Positions 9,092-17,397 of a stretch of 64,000 bases of DNA are shown here, piece after piece. Origin of the DNA: Clostridium culturomicium. Its GTDB lineage: Bacteria > Bacillota > Clostridia > Clostridiales > Clostridiaceae. A program made the position numbers and the translations under genes. The notes beneath the pieces were generated by a model that saw nothing but the letters and a program-made list of their open reading frames with translations, made no database searches and was not told the DNA's origin. The stretch's first letter is position 1, and every line of letters begins with the position of its first letter. The stretch is taken from assembly GCF_000821305.1 (NCBI RefSeq), contig NZ_CCXK01000016.1, positions 361,033 through 425,032 of the forward strand, read 5' to 3'.

Positions 9092-9145
9092 ACACAACAA
9101 ATTTATTGTTGTGTTATTTATGTATATTGTTTTTATTAACAATAT
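9092..9145. promoter_or_regulatory. Two dyad symmetries between glycan operon and araC-type gene
   Basis: Two inverted repeats lie next to each other in the divergent intergenic region: 9092-9114 has 9-base arms ACACAACAA / TTGTTGTGT around 5 bases, and 9124-9145 has 8-base arms ATATTGTT / AACAATAT around 6 bases. Both share ATTGTT/AACAAT half-sites. They are 60-110 bases upstream of the first permease gene and are candidates for regulator binding. AraC proteins more often bind direct repeats, so a different regulator is possible. Confidence 0.5.
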
Positions 9146-9197
9146 AATTAATTTTTGAAATTATTCAAAAATTTCCCTTATACTATCTTGTAAACAA

Positions 9198-9226
9198 TTC
9201 AAACTTTTCTAAATCTATGATATAAT
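9198..9226 (+). promoter_or_regulatory. Sigma-A promoter of the AraC-type regulator gene
   Basis: Perfect -10 TATAAT at 9221-9226 and a weaker -35 TTCAAA at 9198-9203, 17 bases apart, about 30 bases upstream of the ATG of the regulator gene. The weak -35 leaves room for autoregulation. Confidence 0.6.
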
Positions 9227-9254
9227 GTAGACAACCATTTAAACGAGGTGAAAT

Positions 9255-10106
9255 ATGAGCAATAACACATACTTAGTAGATGAAAAGAACATAACGAATT
9301 TAAACTTTGAATTAATATATATAAGCAAAGCAAAATATGGCAGCGACTGGCATAGCACTCCTCACGTCCACCCCTTTACAGAACTATTTTTTATAACTAA
9401 AGGGCATGGTTTTTTTGAAATTGACAGACAAAATATTGCTGTTGCCGAAGGCGACTTAATAATAATAAACCCTAACTGCTATCATACTGAAAAGTCCGTA
9501 AATTCCAGTGACGCTTTAGAGTATATCGTATTTGGAATTAATAATCTAGCTTTAGAAGAGGCTCACAACACCTTAGTGTTTAAGCAATTCAACTTTGATA
9601 ATAAAAAACATGAAATTCTTTATTATCTCAATATCCTTATGGAAGAGCTAGAAGAGAAGAAGCAAAATTATGAGTTAGCCTGCAAAAGTATACTAACTTT
9701 GTTTTTAATATATATTACCCGAAATACAAGTCCTGACCTTTTAATTACAGAAACCTCTGAAAAACTTAATGTTGAATGTTTAAAAATTAAAAACTTCATA
9801 GATTCAAACTTTTCACAGGATATTAATTTGGACTTGCTATCTAACATGACATACATAAACAAATTCCATCTAGTTCACTTATTTACAAAACAGATGGGAA
9901 TTTCACCAATAAACTATTTGATTAAAAAGCGAATTGAGGAATCCAAAAATCTTTTAACTAATACAAATTATTCAGTAAAAGATATTACCTCTATTGTTGG
10001 CTTCTCAAATTCATCATATTTTAGTCAAATGTTTAAAAAGGTAACAGGCACTTCACCTAGAACTTATAGGAATAATGCCCTCAGTGCAAAAGAAATACTT
10101 GAATAA
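9255..10106 (+). CDS. AraC-family transcriptional regulator with cupin sensor domain
   Basis: 283-residue regulator. Residues about 30-80 form a cupin-type ligand pocket (HVHPFTELFFITKGHGFFE, then IINPNCYHTE). The C-terminal 100 residues carry the paired AraC helix-turn-helix: NLDLLSNMTYINKFHLVHLFTKQ and SVKDITSIVGFSNSSYFSQMFKK, ending with the signature GTSPRTYR. Divergently transcribed from the GH112/permease operon, so it very likely controls that operon in response to the disaccharide or a breakdown product. Start ATG follows an ACGAGGTG ribosome binding site. Confidence 0.9.
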   Translation: MSNNTYLVDEKNITNLNFELIYISKAKYGSDWHSTPHVHPFTELFFITKGHGFFEIDRQNIAVAEGDLIIINPNCYHTEKSVNSSDALEYIVFGINNLALEEAHNTLVFKQFNFDNKKHEILYYLNILMEELEEKKQNYELACKSILTLFLIYITRNTSPDLLITETSEKLNVECLKIKNFIDSNFSQDINLDLLSNMTYINKFHLVHLFTKQMGISPINYLIKKRIEESKNLLTNTNYSVKDITSIVGFSNSSYFSQMFKKVTGTSPRTYRNNALSAKEILE

Positions 10107-10170
10107 ATAAAAGACGAAGAATGAAAAAAATATGGTTAAAACCCCCAGGGGAATTCTTCGTTAAAAAGGA

Positions 10171-10210
10171 GGGTGTTGCAAAATGATTAAAAGATCTTTT
10201 TGCAACACCC
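10171..10210. terminator. Bidirectional terminator between convergent genes
   Basis: Strong hairpin with arms GGGTGTTGCAAAA and TTTTTGCAACACCC lying between the convergent AraC gene and the DMT permease gene, with T-rich flanks on both sides. A second hairpin, arms GCTGTTGTA and TACAACAGC at 10224-10244, directly precedes the permease stop codon. Confidence 0.75.
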
Positions 10211-10246
10211 CATTTTCTATATAGCTGTTGTATTGTACAACAGCCC

Positions 10247-11203
10247 TTAACACTCAATTTCCTTATTAACAATTTCTTTTTCACCTTTAACTCTATAAAC
10301 CAAGAATATTCCAGTGCAAACTAAAATTAAAGCTATTAGAATCTTTATATCAAATATATTCTCTCCAAGAATAATTGCTGATAAAAGTGTTCCAAATACA
10401 GGAATTAAAAAGTTAAACATTGCAATAGTTCCAACTTTATTATACTTTAAAAGCTCTGACCAAACTGCAAAAGCAACTGAAGACAATAAAGCCATATATA
10501 TAAGCAGTGCCGTAGATTTCACGGTAAAACCTGTAAGACTTCCACCAAAAGCAAAGCCTGCTACTGTTAAAATAACACCACCAATAAATAATTGGTATCC
10601 AGTCACCACAGAGGCATCCTTATTTTGAGTAATCTTCTTTCCATATATTCCTGCAGCTGAAGTTATAAAGGCTGCTAAAATTATGAAGCCCTCACCCATG
10701 AAAGTAAATCCACTTTCTGAAAGAGAGCCGCCCCTTAAATTTACAATAACAACTCCTAGGAAACCGATAATGCACCCAATAGCCTTATTAAAATTAATCC
10801 TGTCATTCTTATAAACAAAATGTGCAATAAGTATGCTGAAAAAGGTTCCTGTTCCATTTACAATAGAACCGCTAACCCCTGAAGCATACGCCATACCAAC
10901 ATAAAAAAAGGTATATTGAAGAGCTGTTTGTGCTATTCCCATAATAGTCATTTCACCAAACTCTTTCCCAGAATATTTATATATATTCTTTTTTGCAACC
11001 CCTTGAAATATTAAAACAATTATTCCTGCCAGTGCGAATCTATATCCTGCCAAAATTAGCTTTGATGGAACATCTCCTGCTGCTACATTAAAAAGCTCAT
11101 AACTTACCTTTACACATGGAAATGCGCTTCCCCACAAAGCACAGCAAAGAGTTGCCAGCATCACAATATTTAATCTGCTGGTATAAAATTTTTTCTTATC
11201 CAC
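10247..11203 (-). CDS. DMT-superfamily (EamA) permease
   Basis: 318-residue membrane protein with ten predicted membrane segments in two EamA repeats. The first repeat begins IVMLATLCCALWGSAFPCVK, the usual W-G-x-x-F motif of the family; the second covers the C-terminal half (ALLIYMALLSSVAFAVWSELLKY). Members export metabolites or amino acids; the substrate cannot be named. Stand-alone gene, convergent with the AraC gene and separated from the next minus-strand gene by a terminator. Confidence 0.85.
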   Translation of the reverse strand: MDKKKFYTSRLNIVMLATLCCALWGSAFPCVKVSYELFNVAAGDVPSKLILAGYRFALAGIIVLIFQGVAKKNIYKYSGKEFGEMTIMGIAQTALQYTFFYVGMAYASGVSGSIVNGTGTFFSILIAHFVYKNDRINFNKAIGCIIGFLGVVIVNLRGGSLSESGFTFMGEGFIILAAFITSAAGIYGKKITQNKDASVVTGYQLFIGGVILTVAGFAFGGSLTGFTVKSTALLIYMALLSSVAFAVWSELLKYNKVGTIAMFNFLIPVFGTLLSAIILGENIFDIKILIALILVCTGIFLVYRVKGEKEIVNKEIEC

Positions 11204-11329
11204 TTAAATCACCTTCACCCTTAAACTCTATAACTTTATTATACATTTATTTAGTTAAAAAGGAGAACTGAAAGATATAAAATGCCGATAAAAATTTTAT
11301 AAAACTTCTTATGATTTAAACTGTAAAAA

Positions 11330-11357
11330 TATAGAAACTCCCACGGAGTTTCTATAT
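11330..11357 (-). terminator. Terminator after the HI0933-type flavoprotein gene
   Basis: Hairpin with arms ATATAGAAACTCC and GGAGTTTCTATAT followed on the minus strand by T residues, 20 bases beyond the flavoprotein stop codon. Confidence 0.8.
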
Positions 11358-11377
11358 TAATTCTAAATTTTTAATTT

Positions 11378-12583
11378 CTAATATCCACAGCCCGCTAAAT
11401 ATCCTGTTGAAAATGCTATTTGAAGATTATAACCTCCAGTTTCTGCATCAACATCAATAACCTCTCCAGCAAAGTAGAGTTTTTTTATAAGCTTCGACTC
11501 CATATTAGAGGCGTTAATTTCTTTAACATCTACTCCACCGCTAGTTACCATTGCAGCCTTAATGGTTAAGGTTTCTCTAACTGTAAGCTTCATTTCCTTA
11601 ATATAATCAATAAGTTTTCTTTCATCTTCTTTCTTTAAATCGTGGATGCTTACTTCCGTTAGATTTAAAAGATTTAATATTTCCTTTGCAAAGTTCTGTG
11701 GTAAAATAGTTCTTAAATTATTTAGCATACTTTTGTTAGGATTGCTCCTTATAATTTGTGAAATTTCCTCCCTTGATTTTTCAGGAATAAAATCTAAACT
11801 TATCTCAACCTCTCCATTTTCAAGATGTTTATTTATATATGAAGAAAATTTTAGAACCCCTGGACCAGATATTCCAAAATGAGTGAAAATCATATCTCCA
11901 ATCAATTCTATCTTTTTCTTTTTAATCTTCGTAGAAATCACTACTTCCTTCATGGATACCCCTTGAAGATTCTTCACGAAATCTTCCTTTATGACTAAAG
12001 GTATTAATGCAGGGTACAATGGTTTTATGTTATGTCCATGTTTTTTTAGCACCTCATACATTGACCCATCTGAACCTGTCTGCGGATAGCTTTTGCCTCC
12101 GGTTGTAATTATAACTCTGTCACTTAAAAGCTTCTCTCCACTATAGGTAATAACACCTTTTACTTCTCCATTCTCAATAATTAAGTCTTCAACTAATGTA
12201 TTATAAAGAACCTTAACACCATTTTTTCTAAGGTCATTCTTTAATACTTCTATAACATCATCAGCTCTATCACTTGCAGTATAAACCTTCTCATCATATT
12301 CAATCTTATATTCAAGATTATTTTCCTTGAAATATGAAAGTAAATCCTCATTTGAAAATGTATAAAAAGCACTGTACAAAAACTTTTTGTTTGTCACTAC
12401 TTTATCAAATAATTCTTCTATCACTCTGTTATTAGTAATATTACATCTTCCTCCGCCTGTAAGCTTCAACTTTTTCCCTATTTCATTATTTCTCTCTATT
12501 AATGTAACTTCATTAGTTTTCGAAGCACTTAATGCTGCCATTATTCCAGCAGGGCCTCCTCCAACTACTATTACCTTTGCCAT
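11378..12583 (-). CDS. NAD(P)/FAD-dependent oxidoreductase, HI0933/YhiN family
   Basis: 401-residue flavoprotein. The N-terminus carries the FAD dinucleotide-binding motif VVGGGPAGIMAA followed by IGKKLKLTGGGRCNITN, the diagnostic block of the HI0933 family; a second family block, GGKSYPQTGSDGSMY, is about 40% along, and the C-terminus has FAGEVIDVDAETGGYNLQ. Soluble, no signal. The physiological reaction of this widely conserved family is not settled. Monocistronic, with its own terminator. Confidence 0.9.
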   Translation of the reverse strand: MAKVIVVGGGPAGIMAALSASKTNEVTLIERNNEIGKKLKLTGGGRCNITNNRVIEELFDKVVTNKKFLYSAFYTFSNEDLLSYFKENNLEYKIEYDEKVYTASDRADDVIEVLKNDLRKNGVKVLYNTLVEDLIIENGEVKGVITYSGEKLLSDRVIITTGGKSYPQTGSDGSMYEVLKKHGHNIKPLYPALIPLVIKEDFVKNLQGVSMKEVVISTKIKKKKIELIGDMIFTHFGISGPGVLKFSSYINKHLENGEVEISLDFIPEKSREEISQIIRSNPNKSMLNNLRTILPQNFAKEILNLLNLTEVSIHDLKKEDERKLIDYIKEMKLTVRETLTIKAAMVTSGGVDVKEINASNMESKLIKKLYFAGEVIDVDAETGGYNLQIAFSTGYLAGCGY

Positions 12584-12804
12584 CTATATTTCTCCTTACC
12601 GTTCTATCTCTTTATTAATTCCTATCTTTATCAACTTAAAATCTTATTATCATTTTCACCATTATACCCTATAATTATATATATTAAAACTCTACCAAAT
12701 AATTTTATCTTCCGCTATGATTTTATATGTTGTATACCTAATTTGATAAACACATAGAATGTACGGATAATAGCTATAAAAAATGTAGAGGCTTCAAAAA
12801 AGCT

Positions 12805-13215
12805 TATATAGGAACTGAAGAAAGATGGTTGTATTTAGCAACAGTTATCAATCTATTTGATAGATAAGTTTTAGGGTGGTCAAATCGATTCTACTATAAC
12901 TAGAAAACTGGTTATAAATGATTTTAATTCAGCTATGCTAAAAGATAGACCTGCCGAAGACTTCATATTTCAATCTTGTCGATAAATAAATATGTCTCTT
13001 ATGACTATCAAGATTTATTGAGGGAGCATGGGTATTTACAAGGTATGAGTGATAAAGGATGTTGTTATTATAATGCTTGTTCGAAGTCACTTTTCTCTTC
13101 TTTAAAGGTGAATTAATATATGAGAAGTTGTTGAAAAAACTACAACATTAAGAAAAATAATTTAACTGTTGAGGACATATTTAAATATCTATTCATTGAC
13201 GATAAGATGAGTTAA
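12805..13215 (+). pseudogene. Remnant of an IS3-family transposase (DDE domain)
   Basis: Plus-strand translation, with stops and frame changes, gives the core of an IS3/IS150-type integrase: YIGTEERWLYLATVINLFDR, then after a stop VLGWSN, and in another frame YQDLLREHGYLQGMSDKG followed by YYNACSKSLFSSLKGELIYE. These match the usual blocks W-L-Y-L-A-T-V-I-D-L-F-S-R, G-M-S-x-K-G and N-A-x-x-E-S-F-F. At least three disruptions are present, so it is dead. The rest of the 12584-13264 gap is AT-rich with nothing else I can support; terminal inverted repeats were not found. Confidence 0.8.
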
Positions 13216-13264
13216 ATTTTATTGTAAAGTGGTGCTATATATATAATGTTTAGCAATAAAATTA

Positions 13265-13723
13265 TTATTTAAATTCAATTTCTATATATCCTTTTTTTAA
13301 CTTTCCATGAATTCTTATAGTATATAACGTATCGGAGCTTACTGGGAATGATATGTTATTAAAAGTATTATTAAAATCTTCTTTAGCAACTATTTTATAG
13401 TTTGCATCTAAAATTATTAGTTCAAGATCTTCACTTGAAAAGTCAGAGATCCAAGATACATTTGCCTCATTAGCATTAAATTTTATTTCATCTACAGTAT
13501 AAAGACCTTTAAAATCTTCAATATTTAGAATTATTAAATTGTTATTTCTATCAAAGTTTAAGTTTGAATACGACTAGGAGGGACTCGTAACATTTACTCT
13601 ATCAAAACCGAATGGAATAATAGTAAAGCTATTGGCCTTCATTATGTCGTGTATACTCATAAGAATCATTATAATCCAACATAATATTAAAACTTTTGTT
13701 TTTACTTTTTTAGATAACTTCAT
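13265..13723 (-). pseudogene. Small exported hypothetical protein gene with an in-frame amber codon
   Basis: A 153-codon frame from ATG at 13723 (good GGAGAG ribosome binding site) to TAA at 13265-13267, broken only by TAG at codon 50 (13574-13576). The N-terminus is a basic region plus a hydrophobic segment (KVLILCWIIMILMSI), a signal anchor or signal peptide. The part after the amber codon continues as a well-formed secreted-type sequence (NNLIILNIEDFKGLYTVDE ... ILDANYKIVAKEDF), ending KKGYIEIEF. No family recognised. It lies between the sortase gene and the IS3 remnant, so recent inactivation is likely; a sequencing error or readthrough is not excluded. Confidence 0.6.
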
Positions 13724-13755
13724 TTTAATCACTCTCCAAAACAGCTTCTAAACGG

Positions 13756-13795
13756 TAAATATAAATGGTATAATTTGTTACACCATTTATATTTA
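13756..13795. repeat. Inverted repeat downstream of the sortase gene
   Basis: Perfect 14-base arms (TAAATATAAATGGT and ACCATTTATATTTA) around a 12-base loop, between the sortase stop and the start of the interrupted small gene. It could be an operator or promoter-region dyad of that gene or a weak terminator of the long cobalamin operon; it has no clear T-tract. Confidence 0.45.
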
Positions 13796-13870
13796 AAGGA
13801 GAGATACTAATAAGAAAAAATATCTTATTTTACTTTATGCATGTTGTTAATTATTTTAACATTTTCTATT

Positions 13871-14644
13871 TTACTTCACTATTATTCTTTCTTCAGGTGA
13901 TAAACTTTTCAAAACACCTAAAACAACAAATCGAGCATTATCAAATTCATAGCTACATGTTGACATCGTAATTATTCTATCTGTACGTACAGGTACTATG
14001 TCACTATTAAAACATGATTTTTTAATAGTTTGCTCTATCCACTTTTCAAATTCTTCATCTGAAGAAAACTTTAAATTCCATGCATTATCTTCAATATTTG
14101 ATACATATCCTGCAAAAATTTCAATCTTATAGTTCTTCTCTGGAGTAAGCAGTAACATTTGTGGATGCTCATCATAATATTCTTGACTCTTATATTCAAC
14201 TAAGCTTGAAAACATTGTGTTATTCTTCATATGATGACCATATATAATATTATGCTGATCTAAAAAATCAGATTTATTTCTACTATCCAAAAAAATACAT
14301 CCTCTACTATTAATACTCTTATCAAACAGATGATTTAAATAAAAAATGTTATCATTAGTCTTAACTACTGGGTAATTAATGACAGTTCCATCGCAATAAA
14401 TCCATCCTACAATATCTTCATTAATGTCTTTTAGTTCATCAAAATTTACTATCGGATCATTTATCTCTCCCTGTTCCGATAAATTTAAATTCTGCTCATA
14501 TAACTTAACATATTTTTCTAAACGAGCATATGTATCTTCACCTATTTTATATTCTTTAAATATCCTTATAATTTGATATCCACTTACTATAAATATCATC
14601 ATCAATAATACAAGTGAAATTGATATCAAAATATTTTGTTTCAT
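13871..14644 (-). CDS. srtB: Class B sortase
   Basis: 257-residue membrane-anchored transpeptidase that links sorted surface proteins to peptidoglycan. One N-terminal membrane segment (LISISLVLLMMIFIVSGY), then the sortase domain with the class B blocks IVGWIYCDGTVINYPVV, IIYGHHM (catalytic His137), TMSTCSYEF (catalytic Cys230) and NARFVVLG (catalytic Arg238). Last gene of the cobalamin-riboswitch operon, whose first gene encodes a protein with a C-terminal VPLTGD sorting motif, a membrane segment and a basic tail; the pairing of sortase and substrate in one operon is the usual arrangement for dedicated class B enzymes. The LPQTG-bearing subtilase at 35437-40743 is more likely served by a general sortase. 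Confidence 0.92.
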   Translation of the reverse strand: MKQNILISISLVLLMMIFIVSGYQIIRIFKEYKIGEDTYARLEKYVKLYEQNLNLSEQGEINDPIVNFDELKDINEDIVGWIYCDGTVINYPVVKTNDNIFYLNHLFDKSINSRGCIFLDSRNKSDFLDQHNIIYGHHMKNNTMFSSLVEYKSQEYYDEHPQMLLLTPEKNYKIEIFAGYVSNIEDNAWNLKFSSDEEFEKWIEQTIKKSCFNSDIVPVRTDRIITMSTCSYEFDNARFVVLGVLKSLSPEERIIVK

Positions 14645-14694
14645 ATTTGTATGCTCCTTTTTATATGCTGCATATTCAATTTATAGCCATAATT

Positions 14695-14973
14695 TTATTT
14701 CTCATTTTCAGAAACTATTTCTTTAATCTTATTTTTTCTTCTTGATTGTCTTTTCGTTCTACGTTTTGATTTATTTCTTGATTTCTTTACTAAGTAACTT
14801 GAATTAACTTCTTTTAATCCAACTTCTTCCAATGCACGAGTCCATGGGCCAAGAATATGTTTAATAAATCTTACCTCTTCTATTCCAAAATCGGCTATTT
14901 TCGGCACCCTTTCTATTGCTTCTCTCTTATTTTGCAACATCGTAATTGCCTTTATTATATTATCATTATTCAT
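14695..14973 (-). CDS. Small basic protein with a homing-endonuclease-associated-repeat-like motif
   Basis: 92 residues. The middle (RVPKIADFGIEEVRFIKHI then LGPWTRALEEVGL) resembles the short DNA-binding repeat found beside HNH and homing endonucleases, in which a W-x-x-A-L-x-x-A-G-L block closes a helical unit. The C-terminal third is very basic (KKSRNKSKRRTKRQSRRKNK). No nuclease domain and no membrane segment. It sits between the S-component and sortase genes, 20 bases after the former, inside the operon. DNA or RNA binding is a guess from composition; I know no function for it in this setting. Confidence 0.6.
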   Translation of the reverse strand: MNNDNIIKAITMLQNKREAIERVPKIADFGIEEVRFIKHILGPWTRALEEVGLKEVNSSYLVKKSRNKSKRRTKRQSRRKNKIKEIVSENEK

Positions 14974-14992
14974 ACTCCCACCTTGTTCCCAC

Positions 14993-15706
14993 TCATTGTT
15001 GGAATAATCCGTATTTAACCGTAACTCGCTCTAAAACATCTCCAATTTTTTCATACATTATGATTAAAAATACTATATTGGAAATAATATATTCTATTGT
15101 AACTGGAAGTGCAGCTATACATAATGTCAAGTACCTTGCTAAATTAAATGAACCATCTACCCAAAGTGTAGTCCATGTGTCCATAATTAATGAAAATAAA
15201 ATTCCCGCCAAAGCACCATACACCAATAAATTCATTTTCTTATTCTTCAAATGTGAAGCAAATACCCCAGCTAAAAAGCCAATAAATCCCCATGAAAACA
15301 TCTGAAATGGAGTCCATGGTCCTTGTCCAAAATAAAAATTTGAAACTACTGCAGACAAAGATCCAACCACAAATCCTGCCTCTCTTCCCAAATATACACC
15401 TGTAATTACCGTAATGGCAGTTACAGGTTTAAATCCAGGAATCCAAGCAAATATAAATCTTCCTGTAGCAGAAATAGCTATCAACACAGCAAGTACTGTC
15501 AATTCTTTTGTAACATTTTCACGCTTCTCAAATCTCATAAAAACTGGAATGCATGATAGAACTACAACAATAAGCGCTGTTAATGCATAGATCCTTTCTG
15601 GAAAAATAGCCGAACCAATCCACACAGATATAGGAATTAACACAGTAATAAAAAATATAGTACACCAAGATTTTTTCTTGTCTTTACATTTTAATATATC
15701 TTTCAA
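14993..15706 (-). CDS. cbrT: ECF transporter S component, CbrT-like (cobalamin)
   Basis: 237-residue integral membrane protein with about seven membrane segments (two at the N-terminus before the S-component core). The core carries conserved-looking blocks ISATGRFIFAWIPGFKP, TGVYLGREAGFVVG and FYFGQGPWTPFQMFSWGFIG, which resemble the cobalamin-specific ECF subunit CbrT as I remember it. It is directly followed upstream by the fused EcfA and by EcfT genes, so a complete ECF transporter is encoded. The cobalamin riboswitch at the head of the operon makes cobalamin or another corrinoid the most likely substrate. A B12-precursor transporter (CblT type) is the main alternative. Confidence 0.78.
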   Translation of the reverse strand: MKDILKCKDKKKSWCTIFFITVLIPISVWIGSAIFPERIYALTALIVVVLSCIPVFMRFEKRENVTKELTVLAVLIAISATGRFIFAWIPGFKPVTAITVITGVYLGREAGFVVGSLSAVVSNFYFGQGPWTPFQMFSWGFIGFLAGVFASHLKNKKMNLLVYGALAGILFSLIMDTWTTLWVDGSFNLARYLTLCIAALPVTIEYIISNIVFLIIMYEKIGDVLERVTVKYGLFQQ

Positions 15707-15729
15707 ATTTACCTCCCCTTATCTAATAC

Positions 15730-17397
15730 CTATTGATTAATTCTGCAAAGCTTCACAACATCTTCACATGAAATAGCATTTTTATAGATATTCCTCGCTA
15801 TTCTATTAGCTGCAGTTGTATAAAAATTGTTATCTGAAAAAAAGGCTGTGGGTGTATCAATTGACGTAATTTCACCGTCAAAAAACAAAGCGCACCTATC
15901 AGCATTTATAGCTGCAAACTCTATATCATGTGTAACAATTATAATTGTAATTCCATCCTTTTTTAATTGCTTTAAAATATGAGAAAGATTTCTCTTTGAG
16001 TATGCATCAATTCCCTTAGTAGGTTCATCTAATAAAAGAATTTTGGGTTTCAGTAAAAGCATTTTTGCTAGCGCGGCTTTCTGTTGTTCTCCACCACTTA
16101 AATCATATGGATGACTATCTAGTAAATGTGAAATACCAAGTTTTTCAGTAATATTTTTAATTTTCTCTTCCTGTTCTTCCTTTTTATACTCCATCACTTT
16201 ACAAATTTCTTTAAAATCCTCACGTACTGTTTTCTTCAAAAATACTGTTTGTGGATTTTGTGGAAGTAACGCAACATTATGCTTATACAAGGAATTTCCT
16301 TTAAATTCTGATATCTTTTTTCCCTGTACCAATGTTTTGCCTCTATAGGCCTTATTTAGCCCAGCTAATAGGCTTAACGTAGTGGTTTTTCCAGTTCCAT
16401 TACCACCTAAAATGCAAAAGCACTCTCCTGAATACACAGAAAAAGTAACCCCACGCAATATATCTGGTAAATTTCGTTCATAACGAAACCATACATTTTT
16501 CATTTCTAATACAGCTATTTCGTTATGAATGTATTTAGGTATTTCCAATGTGTTTATCTTTGCATCAAAATTCTGTTCTAAAAAATTGCGTCCCTCTCTT
16601 ACTGTCAGAGGACAGGCTCCCTCCATGCCAAGCTCGTAAAAAATTCGAACTGCACTAGGTAATCCTTCTAACATCCTATGGTTCGGACTAATTTTATGAA
16701 GTTTTATACTAACCTGCTCTGGAGGTTCATATAATAATATTTTTCCTTCCTCCATCATCATAATTTTATCCGCAATAGGAAATACCTCTTCTAATCTATG
16801 TTCTACTAAAATTATGGTCAATCCCAATTCTTTGTTTAGTTTCTGTAATGTTCCAATAAAATCAGCAGCTGCAATAGGATCCAACTGTGATGTTGGCTCG
16901 TCCAAAATCAATATTTTAGGCTGCATAACCATAATAGAAGCCAAATTCAGCATTTGTTTCTGCCCTCCAGATAGTTCACTTGTGTTTTTTCGAAACCATG
17001 CTTGAATTCCAAAATAACTTGCCATTTCAGACACTCTGCGTCGAATAATTTCTGTTGAATATCCAAGACTTTCTAATCCAAATGCCAATTCATGCCATAC
17101 TTTATCTGTTACAACTTGATTTTCTGGATTCTGAAGAACATATCCAATCTCACATGCCGCAGTACGTTCATCAAGTTCACTCTGCTCAACCCCCTGATAA
17201 AGAATTTTCCCCTTTTTCTCTCCATATGGAGCTAATTCTCTTTTTAAAAGCTTTAGTAACGTAGTTTTCCCACATCCTGATTCACCACAAATCAATATAA
17301 AGTCTCCAGAATTAATTGAAAAAGAGATATTATTCAATACCGCTTTTTCTGCTCCAGCATAACGGAAGCTTAAATTTTCGATACGTAATATTTCCAT
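15730..17397 (-). CDS. ECF transporter ATPase, two nucleotide-binding domains fused
   Basis: 555 residues from ATG at 17397, which has an AAGGAG ribosome binding site; the open frame reaches 17469 but that would extend far into the preceding gene. Domain 1 has Walker A GESGCGKTT, signature LSGGQKQ and Walker B LILDEPTSQLD; domain 2 has GGNGTGKTT, LSGGEQQK and LLLDEPTKGID. Both domains keep all catalytic motifs. Energises import by the EcfT/CbrT-like complex. Its 5' end overlaps the 3' end of the EcfT gene by 28 bases, suggesting coupled translation in fixed proportion. Confidence 0.9.
   Translation of the reverse strand: MEILRIENLSFRYAGAEKAVLNNISFSINSGDFILICGESGCGKTTLLKLLKRELAPYGEKKGKILYQGVEQSELDERTAACEIGYVLQNPENQVVTDKVWHELAFGLESLGYSTEIIRRRVSEMASYFGIQAWFRKNTSELSGGQKQMLNLASIMVMQPKILILDEPTSQLDPIAAADFIGTLQKLNKELGLTIILVEHRLEEVFPIADKIMMMEEGKILLYEPPEQVSIKLHKISPNHRMLEGLPSAVRIFYELGMEGACPLTVREGRNFLEQNFDAKINTLEIPKYIHNEIAVLEMKNVWFRYERNLPDILRGVTFSVYSGECFCILGGNGTGKTTTLSLLAGLNKAYRGKTLVQGKKISEFKGNSLYKHNVALLPQNPQTVFLKKTVREDFKEICKVMEYKKEEQEEKIKNITEKLGISHLLDSHPYDLSGGEQQKAALAKMLLLKPKILLLDEPTKGIDAYSKRNLSHILKQLKKDGITIIIVTHDIEFAAINADRCALFFDGEITSIDTPTAFFSDNNFYTTAANRIARNIYKNAISCEDVVKLCRINQ

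Noticed and set aside
10081..10284. 67-codon minus-strand open frame across the end of the AraC gene
   Set aside because: It spans the bidirectional terminator and both flanking stop codons; composition is not coding-like.
13797..13870. Plus-strand start-like sequence after AAAGGAGAG near the sortase stop
   Set aside because: The first codon would be ATA, and the frame runs only a short way before entering the sortase gene on the other strand; no gene can be claimed.
14946..15305. 119-codon plus-strand open frame opposite the S-component gene
   Set aside because: It mirrors a well-supported membrane protein gene on the other strand, has no recognisable domain and no good ribosome binding site.
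14993..15706. S component considered as a thiamine, biotin or riboflavin transporter
   Set aside because: The operon is headed by a cobalamin riboswitch and filled with transcobalamin-like proteins, and the core motifs resemble CbrT more than the other S families.
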